Shown here piece after piece: positions 40,419 through 48,637 of a stretch of DNA of 51,045 nucleotides (its first letter is position 1; every line of letters begins with the position of its first letter). The notes under the pieces are model-generated. The model saw only the letters and a program-made list of their open reading frames with translations, had not been told where the DNA came from and searched no databases. The DNA is from Candidatus Poribacteria bacterium (lineage in GTDB: Bacteria > Poribacteria > WGA-4E > WGA-3G), in NCBI GenBank assembly GCA_022827885.1, contig JAJEIP010000024.1, forward strand, positions 1 through 51,045. The letters run 5' to 3'. A program made the position numbers and the translations under genes.

Positions 40419-41123
40419 ATGCGTGAAAATCCCGACTACAACGACCTTTACTACCAGAATACAACTGTCCACTCCCAAATCATCGACATCGTGACGGCGC
40501 GTGCTGTGTCGTTAGGTGAGTTCCCTGTGCCGATTGATTGGGAAGCGTTCTTCGGGAACCCACATCCGGTAGAAATAGAGATCGGATCCGGGAAAGGACG
40601 TTTCCTGCTCGAAGCATCCAAACGGCATCCAACGGTCAACTATATTGGCATTGAACGGGCACAAAAGTACGTCGCGTTGACGCAGGAACGGTTTGAAAAG
40701 CATATACGGCATTTCGGTGTGGATAGAGCATCAGGCACGTTTTCAAATGTCCGTCTTGCGTGGACAGATGCCAACTACTTTTTGACGCGGTACGTGCCGA
40801 CTGGATCGGTTCAGGCATACCATATCTACTTTCCGGACCCATGGCCCAAAAAGCGGCAGCGGAAACGACGGATTTTTCGGAATCAAGACTTTCTTTCAGC
40901 GCTGACACGCACCCTCAATCCCAATAGGGGCAGGCTTTATATTGCAACGGATTATGAGGAATACTTCCAAGAGATTCAGGAGCGGCTCTCCGGTCTATCC
41001 CTTCTACATCCTGTTGCAACGGATGCGAGTCCAGATCAGGACATCGCAACCAACTTTGAAATGAAGTATGTCTTGGAAGGTAGGGAGATCCATCGATCGG
41101 TTTATGAGAGATGTTCATCTTAG
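40419..41123 (+). CDS. trmB: tRNA (guanine-N7)-methyltransferase TrmB
   Basis: TrmB methylates N7 of G46 in the variable loop of tRNAs. AdoMet-binding E-I-G-S-G-K-G-R-F and the signature Y-F-P-D-P-W-P-K-K-R followed by R-R-I are both present; 234 residues is the usual length. The start was chosen for the ATG after leader copy d. A Uma2 gene begins 25 nt after its stop. Confidence 0.95.
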   Translation: MRENPDYNDLYYQNTTVHSQIIDIVTARAVSLGEFPVPIDWEAFFGNPHPVEIEIGSGKGRFLLEASKRHPTVNYIGIERAQKYVALTQERFEKHIRHFGVDRASGTFSNVRLAWTDANYFLTRYVPTGSVQAYHIYFPDPWPKKRQRKRRIFRNQDFLSALTRTLNPNRGRLYIATDYEEYFQEIQERLSGLSLLHPVATDASPDQDIATNFEMKYVLEGREIHRSVYERCSS

Positions 41124-41148
41124 CACCAAACGAAAAACGGAGAAACTC

Positions 41149-41736
41149 ATGGAAACTATGGAAAATGTTGGGGCACATGCCTTTCTGACTCCTGAAGAAT
41201 ACCTCGCAAGAGAACGGAAAGCACTTACCAAAAGCGAATACCGGGACAGGCAGATATATGCAATGCCGGGGGCGAGTCGTGCTCATAACCTCATCACGGC
41301 GAATACTCTCGTTGAGATCCATATTCAATTGCGTAATCGGACCTGTGAAGTCTATCCGAGCGATATGCGTGTGAAGGTGAGTGCCGCAGGACTGTATACT
41401 TATCCGGATGTTATTGTTGTCTGTGATGAACCTCGCTTCGACGATCCGCATTTTGATACGCTTCTCAACCCGACTGTCTTGATAGAAGTACTTTCTCCAT
41501 CAACTGCAGCCTATGACCGCGGTGAGAAATTCGCGTCCTATCAGAAACTGGATTCTCTGTATGAATACGTTCTTATTTCACAAGACAGGGTTCGGGTTGA
41601 ACACTACCTACGGCAGGCACAGAGGTGGAATTTGACAGAATTTCATTCTTTATCGGATGTGTTTCAACTCACTTCAATCGGGTGTGAGTTATCCTTACAG
41701 GCAATTTATGCGAAAGTCCAATTCTCTCAGGGATAG
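41149..41736 (+). CDS. Uma2 family nuclease-like protein, copy 2
   Basis: A 195-residue Uma2 protein with Y-P-D-V-I-V-V-C-D-E-P, L-I-E-V-L-S-P-S-T and Y-D-R-G-E-K. The open frame extends back into trmB, but the start at 41149 has GGAG 6 nt upstream and yields an N-terminus like the other copies (A-F-L-T-P-E-E-Y). It lacks the full D-G-E-I segment of the other copies: here the line reads Y-R-D-R-Q-I-Y-A-M. Confidence 0.85.
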   Translation: METMENVGAHAFLTPEEYLARERKALTKSEYRDRQIYAMPGASRAHNLITANTLVEIHIQLRNRTCEVYPSDMRVKVSAAGLYTYPDVIVVCDEPRFDDPHFDTLLNPTVLIEVLSPSTAAYDRGEKFASYQKLDSLYEYVLISQDRVRVEHYLRQAQRWNLTEFHSLSDVFQLTSIGCELSLQAIYAKVQFSQG

Positions 41737-41782
41737 ACACAACTGCTAAAGCGAACCGCAAACCGACATAGGCATATACAAA

Positions 41783-43621
41783 ATGAAAACAGAAAAACGT
41801 GACAATGCTATACCTGAACTGTGGCAGGCTCTCCCGAATGCACCGGGGGTTTATCTGATGAAAGCCTCCGACGGCACTGTCATCTATGTCGGGAAAGCAA
41901 TTCGTTTGCGGACCCGGGTGCGTTCCTATTTTCGTGAGAAGTTTACATCGGCGTTGACCTCACAGATGATGCGGTATGTTACCGAGGTGGACTACATTGT
42001 CACAGAGACTGAGGTAGAGGCACTGATTTTAGAAAATAACCTGATTAAGTCGCATCAACCGCGCTACAATGTGAAACTGAAAGACGATAAACGCTATCCG
42101 TATCTCCGTGTGACCGTCAACGAAGCCTTTCCCCGTATCCACATCACGCGCAAAGCCGAGAACGACGGGACGCGATACTTCGGACCGTTTGTGCATGTGC
42201 GTTCAACCCGCCAGACACTCAAACAGTTGACGAAGTTGTTTCCCATCCGCACGTGTACCCTACCGCTCTCGGAAGTCGGGAATAGATATCGGGTGTGCCT
42301 CGATTATCACATTGGACGCTGTCCGGGTCCTTGTGCAGATAAGATTGATGTCTCAGACTACGATGAGATAGTTCGGAAAGTGTGTCAGTTTCTCAGTGGC
42401 AATACAGAGGCTGTGGTCAAAGAATTAACGGAGCAGATGCAAGCCGCTGCAGCGGCACTCGACTTTGAAACAGCAGCGAAGTATCGGGATACGCTTAAAG
42501 ACGTTCAACAAGCGATTACAACACAGAATATGGATAGTGTTTCCGCCGCGGATGAAGATGTCATCGGTATCGCTGCGAGGACAGAGATTGCCTGTGTGCA
42601 ACTGCTACGAGTGCGAGATGGGAAACTCCTTGAACGCGAACATTACTATCTCAACGATGCGGACCCAGAATCGCTCGCTACGGCGTTAAGCGCCTTCATT
42701 TCACAGTATTATCAAAACGCTGTTTTTGTGCCCAAAACGGTTGTCTTGCCGATGCCGATTGAATCAATGGAACTCATTGAAAATTGGCTTAGCGAGAAGC
42801 AGGGGAACCGTGTTGGATTGCACGTTCCGAGGGCAGGTAGACTCAGGAAGTTGCAAATCTTGGCAACGAAAAACGCCGAGATCCTTCTGACGCAGCGTGA
42901 ACAGAACGTGGTTTATAGTAGTGGTGTGGAGCCGGCACTCGTTGAACTCCAGGAATTGCTTGGATTAAAACATCCACTCCGACGCATCGAGGCATACGAT
43001 ATTTCTAATCTCGGCGACAGGTTTGCGGTCGGATCAATGGTGGTTTTGGAAGATGGGAAACCGATTTCAAGTGAATACCGTCGGTTCAAGATTCGCTCCG
43101 TTGAAGGACAGAACGATTTCGCGATGATGCAAGAGGTCATCACCCGTCGTTTCCGTCGTGCGCTTGCAGACGATGAAAAATTTAATAAACTCCCGGATTT
43201 GATGCTGATTGACGGTGGGAAAGGGCAGTTACGCGCAGCGCAAGCCGCCATGAAACCCTTCGCGTCCTCTCGGCTCCCGGATATTCCGTTAATTGCACTT
43301 GCAAAGCGAATTGAAGAAATTTTCGTTCCCGATAAACCGGAACCGATTGTATTGCGAGAGGATAACCCAACTTTGCACATGATCCAGCGGTTGCGGGATG
43401 AAGCGCACCGGTTTGCGGTTACGTATCATCGGCGGCTCCGTCAGAAATCGCTGAGTGTATCAGTGCTTGACGAGATTCCAAACCTCGGTCCGAAACGGAA
43501 ACAGGCACTGCTCCAGCACTTCGGTTCAATTGAAGCGATCCGAGCAGCGAGTTTGGACGGGTTACTTTCTGTGAAAGGGATTCCACGGAGCGTCGCCGAG
43601 AACATCCGGAAGCACCTTTGA
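41783..43621 (+). CDS. uvrC: Excinuclease ABC subunit C
   Basis: UvrC makes both cuts around a lesion in nucleotide excision repair. The N-terminal GIY-YIG nuclease is seen in P-G-V-Y-L-M and V-I-Y-V-G-K-A with R-x-R-V-R-S-Y-F (residues 13-50). A four-Cys-like patch C-L-D-Y-H-I-G-R-C-P-G-P-C follows, then the UvrB-binding helix pair around 205-240, the RNase-H-like nuclease with Y-D-I-S-N and L-I-D-G-G-K-G-Q, and a C-terminal HhH pair (I-P-N-L-G-P-K-R-K...V-K-G-I-P). The 612-residue length is normal. It is the partner of the fused UvrA at 4434 but is not linked to it. Confidence 0.96.
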   Translation: MKTEKRDNAIPELWQALPNAPGVYLMKASDGTVIYVGKAIRLRTRVRSYFREKFTSALTSQMMRYVTEVDYIVTETEVEALILENNLIKSHQPRYNVKLKDDKRYPYLRVTVNEAFPRIHITRKAENDGTRYFGPFVHVRSTRQTLKQLTKLFPIRTCTLPLSEVGNRYRVCLDYHIGRCPGPCADKIDVSDYDEIVRKVCQFLSGNTEAVVKELTEQMQAAAAALDFETAAKYRDTLKDVQQAITTQNMDSVSAADEDVIGIAARTEIACVQLLRVRDGKLLEREHYYLNDADPESLATALSAFISQYYQNAVFVPKTVVLPMPIESMELIENWLSEKQGNRVGLHVPRAGRLRKLQILATKNAEILLTQREQNVVYSSGVEPALVELQELLGLKHPLRRIEAYDISNLGDRFAVGSMVVLEDGKPISSEYRRFKIRSVEGQNDFAMMQEVITRRFRRALADDEKFNKLPDLMLIDGGKGQLRAAQAAMKPFASSRLPDIPLIALAKRIEEIFVPDKPEPIVLREDNPTLHMIQRLRDEAHRFAVTYHRRLRQKSLSVSVLDEIPNLGPKRKQALLQHFGSIEAIRAASLDGLLSVKGIPRSVAENIRKHL

Positions 43622-43825
43622 TCCATCGGTCCGCGTGGGTGTGCAGGGCTGCACGGATGGGGGCAACTTATTCGATCAGATGCCCGAATTTGTGCAGTTT
43701 CAACATTCAGATCGGCAGCCTATCGTGTTTCTATTTGGCACATTATTTGCTAAGAAAGATTAACGGGATCCGCGCAATCTGATTCACATTGAAGTGTTGA
43801 GTATACAAGAACAATGGAGGCCCCC

Positions 43826-44401
43826 ATGTCAACGCTTACAGCACAGACATATTTGACACCAGCAGAATATATTAATTGGGAACGCAAGGCGGTTACGAAA
43901 CATGAGTATCTGGATGGGGAGATAGTCGCAATGTCGGGTGCCAGCAATGCCCACAATATCATTACGATGAATACCTCCTATCAACTTTACGATCAATTGT
44001 TAGACCGGGATTGTTTTGTCTACGCCAGTGACATGCGTGTTGGTGTGGACTCACCGACCTCTTACCTCTATCCGGATATCGCTGTCGTCTGTGGAGAACC
44101 ACGTTTTGAAGATGACGTTTTCGATACACTTCTCAACCCGACTATCATCATAGAGGTGCTTTCACCTTCAACTGCAGCTTATGATCGACGCGACAAGTTT
44201 ACACGCTATCAGCAGATTGCCTCCTTGAAAGAATATATTCTAATTTCGCAAAGTCAGGTGTATGTGGAACACCATCTCCGGCAAGAAAACCAATGGCGTG
44301 TAACCGAATTTCAAAAACTTGATGATGTGGTCCCTGTCACTTCAATCAAATGCGAACTCCTCTTAGGTCATATTTATAGACGTGTCACATTTTCAGGCTG
44401 A
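43826..44401 (+). CDS. Uma2 family nuclease-like protein, copy 3
   Basis: A 191-residue Uma2 protein: H-E-Y-L-D-G-E-I, Y-P-D-I-A-V-V-C-G-E-P, I-I-E-V-L-S-P-S-T, Y-D-R-R-D-K. The start at 43826 has GGAGG 5 nt upstream; an earlier in-frame ATG at 43814 overlaps that ribosome binding site. It is most like copy 1 at 25642. Lies between uvrC and the YibE/F gene on the same strand. Confidence 0.87.
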   Translation: MSTLTAQTYLTPAEYINWERKAVTKHEYLDGEIVAMSGASNAHNIITMNTSYQLYDQLLDRDCFVYASDMRVGVDSPTSYLYPDIAVVCGEPRFEDDVFDTLLNPTIIIEVLSPSTAAYDRRDKFTRYQQIASLKEYILISQSQVYVEHHLRQENQWRVTEFQKLDDVVPVTSIKCELLLGHIYRRVTFSG

Positions 44402-44429
44402 ACCATAGTAAATTTCAATAAAAATAAAC

Positions 44430-47042
44430 ATGCGAGAAAGAAACATCAAAATCATCACGATATTGCTCATCCTGTTGAGCGTCGCGGCGTTACACATAAA
44501 ACTCTATCGGTTCGCGGAGGTAACGCACGACGGTGCGTTGCAGGTGTTGGTTTGCTTGGGGCGCGTCGTTAAAATAGACACAAGCGACGAGGCGGATCAG
44601 GTTTTATCCGTCCGTATCCTCTCTGGACAGTTTCGTGGAGAGATGGTTCAGGTGAACAATGTTTGGACGGGACGTGCCTTCGGCGATCGTGTCTTACATA
44701 AAGGGGATGTGCTGTTCCTCGACATCCCGCTCCGAGATCCGACGCGCCCGAAAATTGACACTGTATCCATGCGCGAGTACTTCCGAACCCCGTTCCTGCT
44801 ATACCTGGCGGGGATGTTAGGGGTCTTGATGATACTTGTCGCCGGAATGAAAGGGGTCCGTGCGATTTTGACCCTATTTGTCACCGCTTTCTCTGTGCTT
44901 TACCTCCTGGTGCCGCTGACCATCAGCGGTTACAACCCAATCGCAGTTGCTCTTTTAATTGCCACCTTACTCACGTTCTCGACCTTCCTCCTCATTACAG
45001 GATTCAGTTTTAAGGTAATTTCCGGTGTCCTTGGGACGCTTGGAGGTTTAGCTGCTGTTGGCATCTTATCAATCCTCAGCCAACATGCGCTGGCATTGAC
45101 GGGGTTAGCGCAGGAATTCGGTTTCTTGGAACTCGGCGTGGCGTTATGGCGGACACCCGCATCGCATCATTGGAATTTCACAGGCATTTTGTCTGCTGGC
45201 ATCATTTTAGGTGCGGTCGGTGCAATGATGGATGTGAGCATGTCCATCTCTTCAAGCGTCCATGAAGTCAAACAGGTGAATCCGAACATCACGGTTCAAC
45301 AAGCGATCCGTGCTGGGCTCAATGTCGGCAGAGACATTATGGGGACGATGGCGGATACGCTCATCTTTGCCTACCTCGGGGCACACATGATGACGATGTT
45401 ACTGCCACGTATTGATTTCCCGGAAGTCGGTATCCTCTATCCATTTCTCCGTCTCGTCAACGATGAAGCCACATCGGTTGCGATTGTCCAAGCCGTTGTG
45501 GGAACTATCGGGTTGGTGCTCACGGTTCCAATTGCGGCATCGGTTGCTGGATTTCTCACACAGTACACGCAGGTAGACAGGTCCGAAATTCACGAGGACT
45601 TACCTTCAGAAGAAGAATTGGAGGAATTGTTTCGCGCCGACCCGCCGCGTAGTAAAGCGCGAATTGCTGTCCCTATCGCAATGGCTATCGTTCTGATCGG
45701 CACGGTTTTGGTGTATTACCGCACACATGAACTCTCCGCGACGGTTTTAGAGCAACGGGATATAGAGGGGAACACTATTGGTAAATCGGAATACGCGAAG
45801 GGTAAAGTCGTTCAATTGCTTGAATCGAGTGGGAATTTCCTTTTTGAGATTGACAGTAGTGCGGCAAGTGATCTGGACAATCGGACGGTTCCGAAGGTTT
45901 TGCGTGAGGCGTTCAATACCTATAAAATCCCGCTTTCAGACGAACTCACGGTTTCGGTTAAACCGTGGAAGGACAGTCGCTGGCTCCTTTCGGATACGAA
46001 ACATGAACAGACCTATAGTATTCGGGCAATAGAGGATGGAGAGCAGAACGTTCTCAATGTGTATGCCGCGAAAATCGAACATCATATCCTTGAAGTGGAA
46101 ATGCTGAGCGGGATGTACAAAGGTAGACGCTTGGTGTTACGAAACATCGTGAACCACAATATGCCGTTGCTGAGTATCCCCGCGGAACCGGGAGACGTTA
46201 TTCTCTGTCGTGTTGCCGGAAGCCCTGAACAGGTGGGTCTCGTCAACATCGTTCAAGATTACGGGAGAGACCGATTTCTGATCTGGATAGTGGGTGGGAT
46301 GCTCCTCCTAATTATCCTCGTCGGAAGGATCGAAGGGATACGGACAGCGTGTGCGATGCTGATTTCTGCCGGTGTTATCTACTTCTTCATGCTGCCGTTG
46401 ATTTCGGGGGGTGCGAACGCGGTGTTCATTGTAACGCTGACTTCCGGGGTCGTGGCGTTTGTGTCGCTGGTATTCGTGATCGGTCCAAGTCGGAAGACCT
46501 TTTCAGCGGTGCTTGGAACGATGGGTGGTATCTTGGTCGCGGGTTTGATTGTCCTGTTTGCGCAGCAGCATCTCCATTTTTCTGGGTTAGAGAACGCAAT
46601 TTCAGCGGACATTGTAGAGGCAACTCGCACACCGCCCTTCGATTTCGTGCAGATCCTCTTGGCAGGGATGCTGATGGGGGTATTGGGTGTCGCTGTTGAC
46701 GGCGCGATTGAGGTTGCATCGAGTATGGAGGAAATCCGCAAGGCGAATCCGAATATGCCGACGTGGCGGCTCATCGCTTCCGGATTGAACGTTGGAACGG
46801 ACATTCTCGGGACGATGGTAAATACGCTGGTTTTCGCTTATCTCGGTGTGGAGTTGCTGCTTGTGGTTACAATTACAGCACCGAACCTGGACTTTTTCAA
46901 ATCACCTCCCGTGCAGATGCTGAGTATCGGTGTTGTCTCTGCTGAGATTGTCCGGTTGCTCGCTGGAACGCTGGGGTTGGTCCTTGCGATCCCGATTACG
47001 GCAGTGATTTGCGCCTTTTGGAATCCCAAACAGAGAGTATGA
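44430..47042 (+). CDS. YibE/F family membrane protein, tandem fusion of two units
   Basis: An 870-residue membrane protein made of two YibE/F units, each with a short extracytoplasmic-type beta part followed by about seven membrane segments. Hallmarks occur twice: G-A-V-G-A-M-M-D-V-S-M-S-I-S-S-S and G-V-L-G-V-A-V-D-G-A-I-E-V-A-S-S, each followed by N-P-N-(I/M) and then L-N-V-G-(R/T)-D-I-(M/L)-G-T-M-(A/V)-(D/N)-T-L. A usual YibE/F protein has about 380 residues. The family is thought to be a transporter-like membrane protein but the substrate is not known. It starts 28 nt after the Uma2 stop, with no clear Shine-Dalgarno. Confidence 0.85.
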   Translation: MRERNIKIITILLILLSVAALHIKLYRFAEVTHDGALQVLVCLGRVVKIDTSDEADQVLSVRILSGQFRGEMVQVNNVWTGRAFGDRVLHKGDVLFLDIPLRDPTRPKIDTVSMREYFRTPFLLYLAGMLGVLMILVAGMKGVRAILTLFVTAFSVLYLLVPLTISGYNPIAVALLIATLLTFSTFLLITGFSFKVISGVLGTLGGLAAVGILSILSQHALALTGLAQEFGFLELGVALWRTPASHHWNFTGILSAGIILGAVGAMMDVSMSISSSVHEVKQVNPNITVQQAIRAGLNVGRDIMGTMADTLIFAYLGAHMMTMLLPRIDFPEVGILYPFLRLVNDEATSVAIVQAVVGTIGLVLTVPIAASVAGFLTQYTQVDRSEIHEDLPSEEELEELFRADPPRSKARIAVPIAMAIVLIGTVLVYYRTHELSATVLEQRDIEGNTIGKSEYAKGKVVQLLESSGNFLFEIDSSAASDLDNRTVPKVLREAFNTYKIPLSDELTVSVKPWKDSRWLLSDTKHEQTYSIRAIEDGEQNVLNVYAAKIEHHILEVEMLSGMYKGRRLVLRNIVNHNMPLLSIPAEPGDVILCRVAGSPEQVGLVNIVQDYGRDRFLIWIVGGMLLLIILVGRIEGIRTACAMLISAGVIYFFMLPLISGGANAVFIVTLTSGVVAFVSLVFVIGPSRKTFSAVLGTMGGILVAGLIVLFAQQHLHFSGLENAISADIVEATRTPPFDFVQILLAGMLMGVLGVAVDGAIEVASSMEEIRKANPNMPTWRLIASGLNVGTDILGTMVNTLVFAYLGVELLLVVTITAPNLDFFKSPPVQMLSIGVVSAEIVRLLAGTLGLVLAIPITAVICAFWNPKQRV

Positions 47043-47122
47043 GATATAAAGTTAGGAGACTTTAACATAGGAGCAGGTGAATAAATGAACCACCTATCTA
47101 TTATCTAAAGGAATAACAGATA

Positions 47123-47713
47123 ATGAAAATTTTACAAAAAATGGCTTATATGTTCTTTGGTGCAACGCTCGTTTTACTCGGCAGCTGGTTTACCCCTGTC
47201 GAGTGGAATCACACGGATGCCCAGAATGAAAGTTCGCCAGTTTTTGATGAAATCGTAACTCACCGCCTTCGCGTGGTTGATGCAAACGGAAATAACGCGA
47301 TCATCTTATCAGTTGACAGAGATGGGGGTATTTTAGCCATTTACAATAACACTGGTAAAGCTGCTGCAGGTATTAGTGTCAACAATAGCGGTGGACGTTT
47401 AGACATTTTCAACAGTGCTGGTCAAGGCATCGCCGCCGTCAGTGTCAACGAATTCGGTGGACGTTTAAATATTTTCAATAACATTGGTAAAGTCGCTGCG
47501 GATTTCAAGGCTAGTGAATTAGGTGGTAGTCTAAGCGTTGCGAACAATGCTAACCAAGTTGTTGGTGTTCTCAGTGCTAGTGAATTAGGTGGTAGTCTAA
47601 GCGTTGCGAACAACGCTAACCAAGCCGTTGGTGTTCTCAGTGTGAATCAGAATGGGGGAGCATATCTCATTACAGGGGACCGGTTCGGAAATCCAACAGG
47701 AAACGTTCCATAA
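47123..47713 (+). CDS. Exported protein with 22-residue beta repeats
   Basis: A 196-residue protein. Residues 1-35 hold a hydrophobic segment (M-F-F-G-A-T-L-V-L-L-G-S) that could be a signal peptide or anchor. Residues ~70-185 are five to six repeats of 22 residues with the pattern G-G-x-L-x-I-x-N-N-x-G-K-x-x-A-x-x-S-V-N-x-x, which suggests a beta-solenoid. Two repeats are nearly identical in DNA (47510-47575 and 47576-47641). Function unknown; I do not recognise the family beyond a likely surface or secreted repeat protein. Confidence 0.7.
   Translation: MKILQKMAYMFFGATLVLLGSWFTPVEWNHTDAQNESSPVFDEIVTHRLRVVDANGNNAIILSVDRDGGILAIYNNTGKAAAGISVNNSGGRLDIFNSAGQGIAAVSVNEFGGRLNIFNNIGKVAADFKASELGGSLSVANNANQVVGVLSASELGGSLSVANNANQAVGVLSVNQNGGAYLITGDRFGNPTGNVP
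47510..47641 (+). repeat. 66-bp tandem duplication within the exported repeat protein
   Basis: Two adjoining 66-bp units beginning GCTAGTGAATTAGGTGG, differing at about three positions. The duplication keeps frame and adds one 22-residue beta repeat, so it looks recent compared with the other, diverged repeats of this protein. Confidence 0.8.
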
Positions 47714-47738
47714 ATGAGTAAGTAGGTACAATTGCGAA

Positions 47739-48095
47739 TCAATAGGAATCAAAGCCGATAAGGTCGGGGATTTCTACCAACGATTTACCTTCTTGTAAGT
47801 ATAAAAAAGCACTTTCAAAGTCTTGTAGCAAAATATCACGCATTTGAGCATTTGATATGTTGCCACAAGTCACCCAAATAACTTTAGGTGGGGGACCAAG
47901 CGTCTCTAATAACCGCACAAAGTCTTGGTCTTTGGTTATCACAACTGCTCTTTCCACACGGGCAGCCAAGAAAATCCTTTCATCACTTGCGTCTCGCAGT
48001 CCGAGCCTTTGGACAGAAAACGCTTCAACTGCAAAAGTGTCACTGAGCCACGGAGCCAAGGCAGGGGAAAGTTGTGCATCGATCCAAAACTTCAT
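47739..48095 (-). CDS. DUF5615 PIN-like toxin
   Basis: A 118-residue protein of the DUF5615 PIN-like family: opening M-K-F-W-I-D-A-Q-L-S with the first acidic residue, a middle D-A-S-D-E-R-I-F-L-A-A, and V-V-I-T-K-D-Q-D-F-V-R-L with the T-K-D-x-D-F motif, then I-W-V-T-C-G-N-I-S. These are the metal-binding acids of PIN-like nucleases. It overlaps the antitoxin gene by 4 nt (ATGA). It is intact, unlike the remnant near 11.4 kb. Confidence 0.85.
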   Translation of the reverse strand: MKFWIDAQLSPALAPWLSDTFAVEAFSVQRLGLRDASDERIFLAARVERAVVITKDQDFVRLLETLGPPPKVIWVTCGNISNAQMRDILLQDFESAFLYLQEGKSLVEIPDLIGFDSY

Positions 48096-48574
48096 TTGTT
48101 AATTACGGGGGCATCCATTTTATGCGCAGCGAACTGGAGGCAAGCAAAAACATCTTCGGCTTCTAAATCTGGCATTTCTTCAAGAATTTCCTTAAGAGAA
48201 AGTCCATTAGCAAGCAGTCCCAGGACATCCGTAACGCGAATACGCATATCCCGAACACAAGGGCGTCCACCACACTTGCCCGGATCAAAAGTAATTCGGT
48301 TTAATCGAAGTTTCTGTTCAATAACGACTTTGAGACTTATATCGCCGACTTGCTCTGCAAGTTTTCCTGCGATTTGGAGATCGGACTTTGCTTCGGACAA
48401 ACGCCCGAGTTTGCCTTTCACCTCTCCTCGATTGTAGTAGGCACGCGCAAAATCCGATTTTAGTTGGATCGCTGCGTTATAGTCGGCTATAGCACCTTTA
48501 TAGTTACCCGACTTACTTTTCTCATTGCCGCACGCAAAGTAGGCCTCGGCGGATGATTTGTGATCGGTTTTCAT
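48092..48574 (-). CDS. TPR-DUF433 fusion, antitoxin of the DUF5615 pair
   Basis: A 160-residue protein. Residues ~1-85 hold two to three TPR helical repeats (G-N-Y-K-G-A-I-A-D-Y-N-A-A-I-Q-L-K-S; A-Y-Y-N-R-G). Residues ~92-155 form a DUF433 domain: R-I-T-F-D-P-G-K-C-G-G-R-P-C-V-R-D, then R-I-R-V-T-D-V-L-G-L-L-A-N-G-L and A-C-L-Q-F-A-A. DUF433 antitoxins are normally 70-80 residues, so the TPR half is an addition. It has AGGAG upstream and a likely promoter. Confidence 0.82.
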   Translation of the reverse strand: MKTDHKSSAEAYFACGNEKSKSGNYKGAIADYNAAIQLKSDFARAYYNRGEVKGKLGRLSEAKSDLQIAGKLAEQVGDISLKVVIEQKLRLNRITFDPGKCGGRPCVRDMRIRVTDVLGLLANGLSLKEILEEMPDLEAEDVFACLQFAAHKMDAPVINK

Positions 48575-48597
48575 TTCAGTGTTCTCCTTTCATTCCA

Positions 48598-48627
48598 GTA
48601 TACATTGTTCAAACCTGAAATTGCAAG
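48598..48627 (-). promoter_or_regulatory. Promoter of the TPR-DUF433/toxin operon
   Basis: Minus strand TTGCAA (48627-48622), 18 nt, TATACT (48603-48598), 24 nt upstream of the ATG. Moderate match. Confidence 0.5.
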
Positions 48628-48637
48628 AATTTTTGTG

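Noticed and set aside
43622-43690. GTGCAGGGCTGCAC palindrome after uvrC as a terminator
   Set aside because: The inner stem is only 6 bp and no T-run follows on the plus strand; too weak to call.
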